Shown piece by piece: positions 52,421-62,153 of a DNA stretch of 64,000 nt. The stretch is from Thermoplasma sp. (GTDB lineage: Archaea > Thermoplasmatota > Thermoplasmata > Thermoplasmatales > Thermoplasmataceae). The notes below the pieces were generated by a model. That model did not search any database, was not told where the DNA came from, and saw nothing but the letters and a program-made list of their open reading frames with translations. The stretch is from NCBI RefSeq assembly GCF_008709555.1, contig NZ_VYIJ01000004.1, positions 32,022-96,021 of the forward strand, written 5' to 3'. Numbering within the stretch: position 1 is the first letter of the stretch; the number at the start of each line of letters is the position of its first letter. A program made the translations under genes and the position numbers.

Positions 52421-52492
52421 AGCCCTGGGCAGATTCGAACTGCCGTCGATGGGTCCAGAGCCCATAATGCTTGGCCACTACACCACAGGGCT
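52421..52492 (-). tRNA. tRNA-Gln (anticodon CTG)
   Basis: 72-base cloverleaf on the minus strand. Acceptor AGCCCTG pairs with CAGGGCT, the anticodon stem ATGGG/CCCAT encloses CTCTGGA, giving anticodon CTG, and the T arm contains GGCAG-TTCGAAT-CTGCC. No CCA is encoded and no intron is present. An ATTATTAAAG element about 25-35 bases upstream may be its TATA box. Confidence 0.95.
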
Positions 52493-52553
52493 GCGGGTGG
52501 TGAATTTCATTTTTCTTTAATAATCTTTTCATCGAAACTCAGATGCATCTAAT

Positions 52554-53492
52554 TCATATGCTGTTGAAATCGATCTTTGCCTTGGACGGATCCTTTGCGA
52601 TCATTGCAACCCTGCTCTCCACCCTGTCAGCCACGAAATAGTAGCCCATCCTGTCAGCCAGCTGGTGTGAGAACTCAAGTATCTCGGTGTGAGACGGCAT
52701 GTTTGATGCCTGCAGCTTCGTCATCGATGATCCGACATGTACGTATCCCTTAGATTCTATGAAGTCCGGATCGGCCTTTCTGTCTAGCGCTTCATATTCG
52801 TCCAGATATGGCATGTTCACACCATGTACTAGCGTATGCCTTATCACTGTCCTGGTGTCAAGGCTAGGAAGAAGCTCAAGCGTCCTCATAAGGTTCTCCC
52901 AACCATTACCAATGGACGGGTTCAGCAATTCGTTGAAGATCTTCTTATTTGGCGCTGCCACTGTTACGTATAACTGAGTGGGCAGCGGATCAAGCTTTTC
53001 CAGGACGGAGGGGAGCGTGCCATTCGTGACAAGAAAAGTGCTTATACCGCGCTTCTTGGCGGCAGCAATGAGCTCGCCCAGCCTCGTGTAAAGAGTCGGC
53101 TCACCCGTCAGTGAGATGGCCATGTGCTTTGGATGTGTGGCCTCTTCCCATATCTCTTTGGAAACCTTTGGGTTTCCCTTGAATCCAGTTATGAGTTTGA
53201 GGTGTTGCCTTATGCTCTCCTCTAATATGAATTCAGGATCGTCTTCATCCGATATGTGCATTGAGTCGAAGCCCTGAAAACGCCAGCAGAAAGCACAGTT
53301 TTCTGTACAAGCATTAAGCGCTGGCGTCATCTGTATGCACTGATGCGATTTTATACCATAGAACGTGTTCTTATAGCAGCCTGGCCCGCCCAACAGTTCA
53401 TCCTTTGTCCAGTGGCAGACCTTTACCGCAGAATGTTTTCCCACAAGACCATAATGCTCCTTACGATAGATATCAGCATAAATGTTCTGCAC
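52554..53492 (-). CDS. taw1: tRNA 4-demethylwyosine synthase Taw1 (radical SAM)
   Basis: 312 residues. The radical-SAM cluster motif is in NACTENCAFCWRFQG (Cys-x3-Cys-x2-Cys), and a second set of cysteines upstream (VCHWTKDELLGGPGCYKNTF, SHQCIQM) fits the extra Fe-S cluster of TYW1. It condenses N1-methylguanosine 37 of tRNA-Phe with pyruvate. The SLTGEPTLYTRLGELI segment is typical. The archaeal form lacks the flavodoxin domain of the yeast enzyme, as here. Confidence 0.93.
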   Translation of the reverse strand: MQNIYADIYRKEHYGLVGKHSAVKVCHWTKDELLGGPGCYKNTFYGIKSHQCIQMTPALNACTENCAFCWRFQGFDSMHISDEDDPEFILEESIRQHLKLITGFKGNPKVSKEIWEEATHPKHMAISLTGEPTLYTRLGELIAAAKKRGISTFLVTNGTLPSVLEKLDPLPTQLYVTVAAPNKKIFNELLNPSIGNGWENLMRTLELLPSLDTRTVIRHTLVHGVNMPYLDEYEALDRKADPDFIESKGYVHVGSSMTKLQASNMPSHTEILEFSHQLADRMGYYFVADRVESRVAMIAKDPSKAKIDFNSI

Positions 53493-53529
53493 GAAAGAAG
53501 GATCGGAAACTCATATTTAACCAGTTCGT

Positions 53530-53558
53530 AAAAATAATTTTTAAAAATTATTTAATTT
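53530..53558 (-). terminator. T-rich terminator region after the thermosome gene
   Basis: Directly after the thsB stop the minus strand reads a series of T tracts (TTTTTAAAAATTATTTTT type). Consecutive T runs are the archaeal intrinsic signal. It also separates thsB from taw1. Confidence 0.45.
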
Positions 53559-55190
53559 TCAGTCCTCGGAGGACTCACTGTTGCTCCCGCTCTTGGGTGG
53601 GTTGCTGGAGGATCCGCTGGATTTTGTGGCTATGACGTCATCTATGCGCAGTATCATTATTGCGGCCTCCGTTGCTGATTCTATGGCCTGCTTGCCAACC
53701 CTTATGGGTTCGATCACGCCGTTCTTAACCATGTCCTCGATCTCGCCGGTGAAGACGTTTATTCCGTAGGTCTTGTTTCCCTTGGCGTGCTCGGCCCTGA
53801 GCTTCAGCAGTATGTCTATCGGATCGAGACCGGCGTTCTCTGCCAGTGCCCTTGGGATCTCCTCTATGGCATCGGCGAATTTCTCAATGGCAAGCTGCTG
53901 CCTGCCGCCGATCTTCTGTGCATATGACCTCAGCCTGAACGCTATCTCCGCGGCAGTAGCACCGCCTCCAGCTGCGTATGCACCGTCCTCAAGTGCGCTC
54001 GCCACAACATGCAGGGAGTCGGTTATTGATCTCTCCATCTCGTCTACCACGTGCTCGGTCTCTCCCCTGACGAGTATGCTGACGGCCTTGGGGTTCTTGC
54101 AGCCAGTGACGAATGTCATGTAGTCCTCGCCAACCTTGACCTGCTCAACTCTTTCTGCTGTCCCCAGATCGGAGGATGATATCTCGTCTATTGTTGATAC
54201 GATGGATGCACCGGTCGCCTTTGCGAGCTTGTCCATGTCGCTCTTCTTTACCCTGCGAACTGCATATATTCCGGCTCTGGAAAGGTAGTGCTGTGCCATG
54301 TCATCTATACCCTTCTGGGTTATGACCACATTCGCGCCCACTGATTTGATCTTGTCAACCATCTCCCGGAGCATGTTCTCCTCTTGGGCGAGGAACTTCT
54401 GTATCATCGATGGATCCTCGATCCTGAGGTTCGTATCGAATTCAGGCTTCTTTATCTCGAGCGGAGCATCCAGCAGCGCTATCTTTGCGTCCTTGACCAC
54501 ATCGGGCATTCCGGGGTGTACCTTCTCCTTGTCGACTATGATACCGTTTATGAGCTGCGTGTCGTCTATTGCGCCGCCCTGTTTCTTGACAACCTGTATG
54601 TTGTCGAAATCAACATAGTATTTGCCGTCTCTGAGCTCTGCAACGGATTTGACCGCCTCGTACGAGATCTCTGCCAGCTTGTCCTTGGCAACGGAAGCGC
54701 TCTTGCTGTTCAGCGAGGTCTGGGCCATCTTCAGGAGCAGGGCTTTCTCATCCTTGCCTATCTTCGTGGATGTCTCGTCTATTACCCTCTTTGCCTCCTC
54801 TGACGCCATCCTGTATCCTTCGGATATCACGGTCGGATGCACGTTCTGGTTTATAAGGCCCTGAGCCTGCTGGAGCAGACCGCCGGCGATTATAACTGCG
54901 GTGGTTGTTCCGTCTCCAACGAAAGAATCCTGTGTCTTTGAGACCTCAACCATCATCTTCGCGGCTGGGTGTTCAACATCCATCTCCTTCAGTATAGTCA
55001 CACCGTCGTTTGTTATGACTATGTCGCCGAGCGAGTCCACGAGCATCTTGTCCATGCCCCTTGGGCCAAGGCTCGACCTCACGGAATTTGAAATTGCAAT
55101 TGCAGCCTCAATGTTCTCCTTCATTGCGTCCTTTCCACTCTCCCTCTTTGTTCCTTCTTTAAGAATGAATATAGGTTGTCCAGCTATCAT
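53559..55190 (-). CDS. thsB: thermosome beta subunit (group II chaperonin)
   Basis: Subunit of the hexadecameric thermosome, an ATP-driven folding chamber in the cytoplasm. [25 protein letters not shown] in blocks and [16 protein letters not shown] form the nucleotide site; [13 protein letters not shown] is the second hinge signature. The 543-residue length and the sequence agree with what I remember of the T. acidophilum beta subunit; the alpha subunit (545) is not in the window. The C-terminus is a flexible Ser/Gly/Asn tail. A TTATATAG box stands about 32 bases before the ATG. Confidence 0.93.
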   Translation of the reverse strand: MIAGQPIFILKEGTKRESGKDAMKENIEAAIAISNSVRSSLGPRGMDKMLVDSLGDIVITNDGVTILKEMDVEHPAAKMMVEVSKTQDSFVGDGTTTAVIIAGGLLQQAQGLINQNVHPTVISEGYRMASEEAKRVIDETSTKIGKDEKALLLKMAQTSLNSKSASVAKDKLAEISYEAVKSVAELRDGKYYVDFDNIQVVKKQGGAIDDTQLINGIIVDKEKVHPGMPDVVKDAKIALLDAPLEIKKPEFDTNLRIEDPSMIQKFLAQEENMLREMVDKIKSVGANVVITQKGIDDMAQHYLSRAGIYAVRRVKKSDMDKLAKATGASIVSTIDEISSSDLGTAERVEQVKVGEDYMTFVTGCKNPKAVSILVRGETEHVVDEMERSITDSLHVVASALEDGAYAAGGGATAAEIAFRLRSYAQKIGGRQQLAIEKFADAIEEIPRALAENAGLDPIDILLKLRAEHAKGNKTYGINVFTGEIEDMVKNGVIEPIRVGKQAIESATEAAIMILRIDDVIATKSSGSSSNPPKSGSNSESSED

Positions 55191-55218
55191 GGCTATCCAA
55201 TGGAGTAAAAATAAACTT

Positions 55219-55226
55219 CTATATAA
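55219..55226 (-). promoter_or_regulatory. TATA box of thsB
   Basis: TTATATAG on the minus strand, identical to the box of the 5S rRNA gene. Its distance from the ATG allows a leader of only a few bases. A very strong promoter would suit a chaperonin. Confidence 0.6.
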
Positions 55227-55259
55227 GTATTTCTAATTGTCGTAGAAGACTGATGGTCA

Positions 55260-55895
55260 TCATGAAAGCACATAGGTCTGAAGCTCATGCTTGAGTTCTC
55301 TTGCGGCTTTTTCCGGATCCTTGGCCGAAAATATCGCAGATACAACCGCTATCCCGTCTATACCGTATCCAGAGAACGCCCGCACGTTTGACTGGTTTAT
55401 GCCACCTATGACGAAAACCGGTATGCTGACATGGCTGTGTATGTTTTCAAGAACCTTTATATTATATACTCCCGCATCCTTCTTTGTGTCAGTATGGAAG
55501 AATGGGCCAAAGGCAACGTAGTCCGCGCCATTCTTCTCGGCGAACACAGCCATCTCCCTGTCCCCATAGGTGGAGTAGCCTATGAGCCCTTGAAAAATCT
55601 TCCTGGCTTCCGGAAGCGGCATATCGTCCTTTCCGATGTGAACGCCATCCGATCCGATCTCCATCGCCAGGATCACATCATCATCTATGAAGAACGGTAT
55701 ATCGTACCTACTGCATATCCTCTTGATCTTTCGGGCCACCTCGATTCTAACATCACGGCCATTGGTCTTGTCTCTGTACTGCAGTATATCCACGCCGCCA
55801 GCCAAGGCCTCCTCTATTATATCGAAAAAATTGTTACCCCTATAGTCTTCTGTAACGAGATACAGACCTCGGAGTTTCTTTCGATCATGGATCAT
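55260..55895 (-). CDS. thiE: thiamine-phosphate synthase
   Basis: TIM-barrel enzyme that joins HMP diphosphate and thiazole phosphate. 211 residues with [41 protein letters not shown] and [20 protein letters not shown], the full set of ThiE blocks. The start overlaps the end of the AIR-synthase-like gene by 4 bases. A thiD gene lies at 60.2 kb, five genes away. Confidence 0.93.
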   Translation of the reverse strand: MIHDRKKLRGLYLVTEDYRGNNFFDIIEEALAGGVDILQYRDKTNGRDVRIEVARKIKRICSRYDIPFFIDDDVILAMEIGSDGVHIGKDDMPLPEARKIFQGLIGYSTYGDREMAVFAEKNGADYVAFGPFFHTDTKKDAGVYNIKVLENIHSHVSIPVFVIGGINQSNVRAFSGYGIDGIAVVSAIFSAKDPEKAARELKHELQTYVLS

Positions 55896-56938
55896 CGCCA
55901 GCCCTCCCTCATACCAAATTCCACGGCTGCCCAGAATGGATCCTTCTCTGGAGGCCCTATGACCCTTTTCTCCTTGCCTATCATTATCCTTTCCCCGGGA
56001 TCTGCAGTCATCTCTCCAATCACGTGCGCATCTATTCCCTCCACTTTCAGGGCAGATACGAGATCGTTTGCATAATCCGGCCGGACAGTTATAAGAAGCG
56101 CCCCCTCGCTGATTGCCCTCAATGGATCTATACTGAATATAGAACAGACCTTCTGCACATAGTCGTCTACATGGATACTGTCTTCGTATATTCTTATACC
56201 GTTGCCTGAGGAGTCGGCCATCTCAAACAGTGCACCCAAGAGGCCCCCTTCTGTGACGTCATGCATGGCAGTGACCCTGCTTCTTAGACCGAATTTCCTG
56301 CATGCGATGCTTTCATACACCGTAGTGAGCTTTCTGAACAAAGCTATACCGTAAGCATAGGCATCATCGCCAAGTCTTTCCTTTATGGTGGTTGGGAATA
56401 GCCTTGTTAACAGAGCTGCGGCTTCTATGGCAGGTGTCTTGGTCAGTATCACAGCGTCTCCAGGGCGTGCCATTGAGCTTGTCACGTATTCATCCTCGCC
56501 TATGAAGCCCATTGCGGTTATCCCACCTATCATCGGAAAAGAAGTACCAGCATACCTTGCCGTATGTCCCGTTATTATGGATGTACCGAACCTTGAGGCC
56601 TCTTCCGTGAAGGCTTCCCACATCCTGGAGATCTCCTCATCGGTCATCGACAGGGGCAGATTAAGATCAACAGTCATATAATCCGGATCCGCACCGGAGG
56701 TCAGCAGATCAGAGGCGAGTATATGGTATGCAAACCACGCTGAATCCTCATAGCCGAATACCGGATCGAAATAGAATGGATCTGTTGTGACAGACATCAC
56801 ACGGCCATCACCTATCCTTATGATACCCACGTCGACCCCATTCGCCGGGGGCACTATATCCTCTCCATGCTTTTTGCCTGTCCTTGACAGTATCCTGGAT
56901 GTGAAGAAATCACGGTCTAGCTTTCCGGGCTGCTGCAT
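55892..56938 (-). CDS. AIR synthase/HypE/ThiL superfamily protein
   Basis: 348 residues of the PurM-like fold. [62 protein letters not shown] and [20 protein letters not shown] are typical of the HypE-related group. HypE itself ends with a conserved Cys motif; the present C-terminus (EFGMREGWR) lacks Cys, so it is not a hydrogenase-maturation HypE. Co-translation with thiE suggests a phosphate-transfer step of thiamine synthesis, perhaps replacing ThiL. That assignment is inference. Confidence 0.75.
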   Translation of the reverse strand: MQQPGKLDRDFFTSRILSRTGKKHGEDIVPPANGVDVGIIRIGDGRVMSVTTDPFYFDPVFGYEDSAWFAYHILASDLLTSGADPDYMTVDLNLPLSMTDEEISRMWEAFTEEASRFGTSIITGHTARYAGTSFPMIGGITAMGFIGEDEYVTSSMARPGDAVILTKTPAIEAAALLTRLFPTTIKERLGDDAYAYGIALFRKLTTVYESIACRKFGLRSRVTAMHDVTEGGLLGALFEMADSSGNGIRIYEDSIHVDDYVQKVCSIFSIDPLRAISEGALLITVRPDYANDLVSALKVEGIDAHVIGEMTADPGERIMIGKEKRVIGPPEKDPFWAAVEFGMREGWR

Positions 56939-56980
56939 GATGGTATATAACAGAACGGAATAAAACCGTTGCCCGTGATC

Positions 56981-56997
56981 ATTAGCAATATGCTAAT
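56981..56997. promoter_or_regulatory. inverted repeat ATTAGCA-ATA-TGCTAAT upstream of the APC permease
   Basis: A perfect 7-base inverted repeat with 3-base spacer, 51 bases before the permease ATG, followed by a further half-site (TTAGCATT at 57002-57009). A likely TATA element (TACTAAATAATA, about 57017-57028) is next. The position just upstream of the TATA/BRE region is suited to a regulator. The gene in the opposite direction begins at 56938, 43 bases away. Confidence 0.5.
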
Positions 56998-57047
56998 CTT
57001 CTTAGCATTCAGTAAATACTAAATAATATACTCGCATAACTGGCAAG

Positions 57048-58610
57048 ATGAACGGTATCGAAGACCTGAAACAGGACACACCGGTGAGGTTGCATGGAGA
57101 CGTGAGCACATGGGGGGCGATCGCAGAGGAGATCTCGGCAATGGCTCCCGCATGTGATACCGTGGCATTCATGACCTCCGCAGCCATGTTTGCTTTCGTG
57201 CTCACTCCATTGGCATTTCTGATAGCCACTCTGACCATGTACCTTGAGGTAAACACATTATACCACCTTTCGAAGCACCATGCGAGCGCTGGGGGCTATT
57301 ATGGTTACATTTCAACAGCGCTTGGATCTAGGAGCGCCATACTTTCAGGTCTTCTTTATGTGCTATATCAGGGCGTCAGCACTGCAGCCATACCGGTATA
57401 TGTTGCCGGTATACTTCTGCCGGGTATCGTACAATACTTCTTTCATATAACACTTCCAGTGTGGGTATGGCTTCCATTCGTATCCGTATTCATCGTTGCA
57501 CCCATAGTTCTTGCCATAGCCGGCATAAGGCCGCAGATGAAGTATGTCAGGTACGCAGCAGCTTATGAGATCGCCTTTCTCGCGATACTGGGTATAATCA
57601 TAATAATGCATGCACCAGACAACACGCTGAAGGTCTTTGACCCATTTGCCTGGCCATCCTACGATGCTCAGTTCAGACCATATGGAGGCCCATTCGCAGG
57701 GCTTGGTCTAGGGATGATATTTGGACTAACAAGTTTCATCGGATATGGCGGATCCGCGCCTCTCGGGGAGGAGGTCAGAGTGAAGAGTTCCATCACAAGA
57801 TCTCTTGTGCTTGGCCTGCTTATCGTGGGTGCGGTTCTCACCGAGGTTGCATACGCGCTCACAGTTGGATGGGGCGTGAACGATATGTCCTCTTTCGCAA
57901 CCGCTGAAATCCCTGGTGTCATAGTTGCAACGCTTTACGCTGGTATAGCTGGAGGACTTCTGCTCTCTCTTACCGCATTCAATTCAGCCTTCTCTGACGC
58001 TGTCGCCATGCAGGCAAATGCAGGAAGGGTGTACTTCTCAATGGCACGCGATCGAGTGATACCATCCATCTTTGCAAGGGTAAGCAAGAGGTTCGGAACA
58101 CCATACGTATCGCTGATGTTCATCGCAGGAATATCCGTATTCATGAGCCTACTCGTACCATTCCTGGTGGAGCTGGCCATGGGCTTTGGCCCGATATACC
58201 TGATCACCGGGCACAACCTTCAGAACATAGACAACATACTTGAGAATTCATTCGACCTTCTCTCCACGATGGCTCTTGTAGGCCTGATATCCGTGCATCT
58301 CATGCTGAACACAAGCGTTATGACCCTCTTCAGAAGGCTCAGGGAAAGACACTATGGCCTCCATAGAATAACCCACCCGATCGAACATTACGTGCTTCCA
58401 GCAGTTGCTACGGGCGTCTTTATCTTCGTACTATATGAATCCATAGTGCCTCCTGTGTTTCCGATAACGCAGGCCGTGGCCACAGTAGCCGTCTATATAG
58501 TGTTCATGGCAGCATACATAATGTGGCTTTCAAGAAGACATCCAGACGTGGTCAGAAATGCCGGAAGACGCGTAAATCTAATAACTGAAGAGGAAATGGA
58601 TGGAAAATAG
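57048..58610 (+). CDS. APC-superfamily amino acid/polyamine permease
   Basis: 520-residue secondary transporter with about twelve to fourteen membrane segments. SAGGYYGYISTALGSRSAIL is the family's helix 2-3 region, and SFIGYGGSAPLGEEVRVKSSITRSL matches the conserved GFE-like motif with EEVR. An N-terminal TWGAIAEEISAMAP replaces the usual entry helix. The last 11 bases overlap an ABC ATPase gene, which is unusual for this class of permease. Confidence 0.88.
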   Translation: MNGIEDLKQDTPVRLHGDVSTWGAIAEEISAMAPACDTVAFMTSAAMFAFVLTPLAFLIATLTMYLEVNTLYHLSKHHASAGGYYGYISTALGSRSAILSGLLYVLYQGVSTAAIPVYVAGILLPGIVQYFFHITLPVWVWLPFVSVFIVAPIVLAIAGIRPQMKYVRYAAAYEIAFLAILGIIIIMHAPDNTLKVFDPFAWPSYDAQFRPYGGPFAGLGLGMIFGLTSFIGYGGSAPLGEEVRVKSSITRSLVLGLLIVGAVLTEVAYALTVGWGVNDMSSFATAEIPGVIVATLYAGIAGGLLLSLTAFNSAFSDAVAMQANAGRVYFSMARDRVIPSIFARVSKRFGTPYVSLMFIAGISVFMSLLVPFLVELAMGFGPIYLITGHNLQNIDNILENSFDLLSTMALVGLISVHLMLNTSVMTLFRRLRERHYGLHRITHPIEHYVLPAVATGVFIFVLYESIVPPVFPITQAVATVAVYIVFMAAYIMWLSRRHPDVVRNAGRRVNLITEEEMDGK

Positions 58611-59493
58611 AGGCACATTGCTGGATGTGAATGATCTGAGTTTTTCATACAGTAATTTTTCCATTAAAAACATAGACATACATATCGATAGGGGACAGGT
58701 CGTCGGAATACTGGGGATTACTGGCTGCGGTAAAACCACGCTTCTTAAAGTTCTCTACAGCGGCCTGCAGCGTGGAAACGGGCACATGAACTGGAATGGG
58801 GATTATTATGTAGACGCCATAGGCAGGAGGAGACCAAATGTAGTATACGTTCCCCAGTCTGCACCGGATTCAATGGACAGCATTTACAGTGTAAACGATC
58901 AATTAAGGAAAATATTGCATAGCAGAAATATGGACTTCGATCGGGATCTGCTGAAAGACATTATGGAAAGGATAGGTAGGGACGCCGATATGCTGCGAAG
59001 GAAGCCGCAATTCCTTAGCCAGGGTGAGCGACATATCGCCGTGGTTGTCGCAGCTCTCATGCTGCGACCCAGTCTTATAATTATGGATGAACCCACAACG
59101 TCTCTGGATGCAGTAGAAACCCTTGAACTTCTTGAGTTGATAAGACGGTTTGCAAATGATAACGATACTTCTTTCCTAATATCTGGAACCTCACCCGACG
59201 TTATAACTTACGTATCGGATTTCATCTATATTATGTTATGTGGTACATTCGTCGAAAGCTCGACAAAACAGAACCTGACGGGAAATCCTCTCCACCCGTA
59301 TACACAGATGATGATGAGGATGCGTCCTTCCCTGGCTACAAGAGATCTTTTGTCATACCGATTTATATCGGAATGCAGTGAACCAGGATGCCCGTATCTC
59401 GATTACTGCCAGTATGCCCGGGAGGAATGCAGATCACCGATATCCATGCTGAGGTACGGTAACACTGATGTAAGGTGTGTCCTTTGGCGGTGA
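58600..59493 (+). CDS. ABC ATPase, oligopeptide-transporter type (OppD-like)
   Basis: 297 residues. Walker A GITGCGKTTLLKVL, a signature segment LSQGERHIAVVV (in place of LSGGQRQR), and Walker B LIIMDEPTTSLD. The C-terminal extension with HPYTQMMMRM and a Cys cluster (CSEPGCPYLDYCQYAREEC) is the OppD/DppD type, where such cysteines can hold a 4Fe-4S cluster. It overlaps the APC permease gene and is followed by a second ATPase. No binding protein or ABC permease gene is present. Confidence 0.88.
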   Translation: MENRGTLLDVNDLSFSYSNFSIKNIDIHIDRGQVVGILGITGCGKTTLLKVLYSGLQRGNGHMNWNGDYYVDAIGRRRPNVVYVPQSAPDSMDSIYSVNDQLRKILHSRNMDFDRDLLKDIMERIGRDADMLRRKPQFLSQGERHIAVVVAALMLRPSLIIMDEPTTSLDAVETLELLELIRRFANDNDTSFLISGTSPDVITYVSDFIYIMLCGTFVESSTKQNLTGNPLHPYTQMMMRMRPSLATRDLLSYRFISECSEPGCPYLDYCQYAREECRSPISMLRYGNTDVRCVLWR

Positions 59494-59495
59494 TA

Positions 59496-60236
59496 ATGCT
59501 TTCAGCGGAACACCTGTATAAGGTATACCTAGAGAAGATATCGATTGCGAGATGGAGAAAAAGGACGATAATAACCGATTTCTCTTATGACTTCCTTTCC
59601 GAGACAAGGTATGGATTAATCGGCCTTTCTGGATCGGGTAAGACAAGCCTTGCTAATATCTTAGCAGGTTTCGACAGACCAGACGCCGGAAGAGTACTTT
59701 ACGCAGGACACGATGTCAAGCAGTCTCAAATCCGCGTTAGAAATGTTTTCCAGGATACATACAGATTCCTAAACCCCGTGAATACGGTGATCTGGTATGA
59801 GAAAACCGTATCGCGCATTTCCCCTGATCCTGGACTCGTGGACAGGATTCTTGATATGGTTGGCCTGCCGGTGGAAAAATACGGCGACATTTACATCGAT
59901 CAACTTTCCGGAGGCCAGCGCCAGAGGCTTGCCTTTTCCATCGTGGCTTCACAGATACCTGAAGTAGTCATCCTGGATGAACCGTTTTCGATGATAGATC
60001 CTGCGAACACACTCGTGCTGTTCTCCATAATCAAGAAATATCTGGAAAAAAGCACAGTCATATACATTGACCACAATCTTGACAGGATTGCCTATCTCTG
60101 TGATCAGGTCATTGCATTTGACCACGGGGCAGTCGTCGAGGAGGGAAATGTTATGTCGGTATTTGGCGATCCAAAAACAGAGTACGTGAGAAGGATGATC
60201 GATGCCGCCGGAAAACTATCATCTCAACTGCGCTGA
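59496..60236 (+). CDS. ABC ATPase, second subunit (OppF-like)
   Basis: 246 residues. Walker A GLSGSGKTSLANIL, canonical signature LSGGQRQRLAFSI, Walker B VVILDEPFSMID, and a switch His in IDHNLDRIAYLC. The ATG at 59496 follows GGCGGTG at good spacing and the stop of the preceding gene is 2 bases away; a GTG at 59475 is also open. Together with the gene before it this makes the asymmetric ATPase pair found in Opp/Dpp transporters. It converges on thiD with a 6-base gap. Confidence 0.88.
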   Translation: MLSAEHLYKVYLEKISIARWRKRTIITDFSYDFLSETRYGLIGLSGSGKTSLANILAGFDRPDAGRVLYAGHDVKQSQIRVRNVFQDTYRFLNPVNTVIWYEKTVSRISPDPGLVDRILDMVGLPVEKYGDIYIDQLSGGQRQRLAFSIVASQIPEVVILDEPFSMIDPANTLVLFSIIKKYLEKSTVIYIDHNLDRIAYLCDQVIAFDHGAVVEEGNVMSVFGDPKTEYVRRMIDAAGKLSSQLR

Positions 60237-60242
60237 CGTGTA

Positions 60243-61034
60243 TCATGCAGTGCCATACTGCCACCAGTGGCACAGCGAACCGTAGCCTCTACCCGTGGGA
60301 AATGATTTCTTAATCGCTCCCTCAACGTATTCCTTGGCAAGGCGAATAGATTCGATCTCACTATGCCCTCTTATCATGTAAGAAACTATCGCTGAGGATA
60401 GGGTATCTCCAGTTCCATGCGTGTTTTTTGTATCTATCCTAATACCGGGATACTCCTGACTCGTCCTGCCATCATAGAACACATCGATGGGTGAAGATGC
60501 CAGATGGCCTCCCTTTACAAGAACATGCGAACCCGTTTCCTCATGGATGCGTTCAGCAGCGGTATGCATGTCCGCTACATCCTTTATCCTGATACCGGAA
60601 AGTATCTCGGCTTCAGGTATGTTTGGCGTCACAAGCGTTGAAATAGTGAGAAGCTTTCTCTTAAGGGCGTCTATGGCATCCTCTTTTAGGAGTCTCGCGT
60701 TGCTTTTGGAGACCATAACCGGATCGACAACTATAACCGGAACGCTGAATTCCGTGAATTCCTCAGCCACAACGTCAATTATCTCTGAAGAGAAGAGCAT
60801 CCCGGTTTTTGATCCATCCACTTTGATATCCATGGCTACAGTTTCAAACTGAAGCCTGACGAAATCTGGAGGTACTGGGAATATGCCAGATACTTCATAT
60901 GAATTCTGTGCAGTAAGGGCAACTATCACCGACATGCCGAAGACCGAGAGCGCGTTGAACGTTTTCAGATCTGCCTGTATACCGGCACCACCGCCGCTAT
61001 CTGATCCGGCCACCGTTAAAGCGTGGGGAACCAT
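60243..61034 (-). CDS. thiD: hydroxymethylpyrimidine (phosphate) kinase
   Basis: Ribokinase-fold enzyme that phosphorylates HMP and HMP-P for thiamine synthesis. [20 protein letters not shown] is the N-terminal signature, [14 protein letters not shown] and [19 protein letters not shown] follow, and [14 protein letters not shown] is the anion-hole/catalytic Asp region. 263 residues, single domain, without the ThiN extension seen in some archaea. Confidence 0.94.
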   Translation of the reverse strand: MVPHALTVAGSDSGGGAGIQADLKTFNALSVFGMSVIVALTAQNSYEVSGIFPVPPDFVRLQFETVAMDIKVDGSKTGMLFSSEIIDVVAEEFTEFSVPVIVVDPVMVSKSNARLLKEDAIDALKRKLLTISTLVTPNIPEAEILSGIRIKDVADMHTAAERIHEETGSHVLVKGGHLASSPIDVFYDGRTSQEYPGIRIDTKNTHGTGDTLSSAIVSYMIRGHSEIESIRLAKEYVEGAIKKSFPTGRGYGSLCHWWQYGTA

Positions 61035-61152
61035 AAAATGATAAGTACGCCATGCCGTAAAAATATTTCATAGATATACCGTTCATTTCATAATTTTATG
61101 CGATGGAGATCGGGCATGATTATCCACATCGATTGGAGCCTTGCCTCGCAGA

Positions 61153-61833
61153 TCACCTCAATTGACCCATAACATGCGCTACGGCTTCAGGGCTCATATT
61201 TGTGACCAGGAGTGGTATGTTCTCAATATCGGCGAGTTTTATAGCCAGATCATCCACGTTGTCCGGCTGTATGTAGACGACGGCCGCAGGCTTCAGAGGA
61301 TGCACCCGTATTGCTATCATTGGGCTCCTGCCAAACTTCACATCCGTGAAGAAAATGGCCCGCTCGGAGGACCATCCATACAGCCTGCTGTATTCATAAT
61401 ATGAAAACGCAAGGATGGCCTTCACGCCGTCCACTATGGTGTATCCTCTTATGTCCCTGTCTATCGGTACGTGGGAAACGTTTGTTCCATTTATGGCCTT
61501 TATGGCCTTCTCCAGCGGAACGTCACGGTCATAGTCCTTTATGTCTATGAGAGCTTCCGATGGAACTCCGCTCTTGTATTTCTTTATTATGTAACCGCCT
61601 CTCCTCTCATCTATTGTGATGAGGGCATCAACGATCTTCCTCACAGAGGCTATACTCGGGAATTTCCTTCTACCAGTCTCGTAATCACTTATAACGGATG
61701 GGGACTGGTGCAGGAAATTTGAGAGTTCGTGCTGGGATATCTTGAATTCTTCACGCCATTTTCTTATCGTCTCTGCCGGAGAATCTGATAGGGTTATTTC
61801 GCCAGCTATCTTCTCCCTGAGCTCTATATCCAT
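61153..61833 (-). CDS. XRE-type transcriptional regulator with archaeal C-terminal domain
   Basis: 226 residues from the ATG at 61833, which stands 24 bases after a TATATAG-like element; an open frame extends 15 codons further upstream. The HTH is EEFKISQHELSNFLHQSPSVISDYETGRRK. The C-terminal domain (KAILAFSYYEYSRLYGWSSE, GRSPMIAIRVHPLKPAAVVY) is that of archaeal regulators of the COG1709 type. It lies beside thiD, so control of thiamine or permease genes is possible. Confidence 0.82.
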   Translation of the reverse strand: MDIELREKIAGEITLSDSPAETIRKWREEFKISQHELSNFLHQSPSVISDYETGRRKFPSIASVRKIVDALITIDERRGGYIIKKYKSGVPSEALIDIKDYDRDVPLEKAIKAINGTNVSHVPIDRDIRGYTIVDGVKAILAFSYYEYSRLYGWSSERAIFFTDVKFGRSPMIAIRVHPLKPAAVVYIQPDNVDDLAIKLADIENIPLLVTNMSPEAVAHVMGQLR

Positions 61834-62012
61834 GATCCTGCAAACGCCAGGTAGTATATAGAATTGCCGAACAATCATTCGGCGATAAGCGAATAATAAG
61901 TTGTGTTGATCTACGTCAATATATTTTTAATTATCTATCTGAATTTTTATAATTAGACTTTATATTTGAAATATGATTTCTAAATTGATAGTTTTCGTTA
62001 TATGATTAAAGG
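61834..62012. other. AT-rich spacer before insertion sequence
   Basis: About 180 bases between the XRE regulator and the left end of the insertion sequence, very AT rich. It holds the regulator's promoter (TATA near 61852-61860) and no other gene that I can see. The last five bases, AAAGG, are one copy of the target-site duplication. Confidence 0.6.
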
Positions 62013-62033
62013 ACCTAAACTCCCCCTAAATTA
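62013..62033 (+). repeat. left terminal inverted repeat of IS element
   Basis: Begins ACCTAAACTCCCC and matches the right end in about 18 of 21 positions. The transposase ATG follows 120 bases inside. Confidence 0.85.
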
Positions 62034-62153
62034 ACACATATTTTTTCATCGTCTGAGCCAGTATTACACAGCATTATGCTGTATATTTTTATTCCTCACT
62101 TCAATCTATAAATATTATAGAGACCATTTATTCAAGCCATTTCCAGTGGAAAC

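Noticed and set aside
56939..57047. TPP riboswitch near thiE, thiD or the permease
   Set aside because: Known thi-box elements (CTGAGA and the ACCTGAT block) could not be found before any of these genes on either strand.
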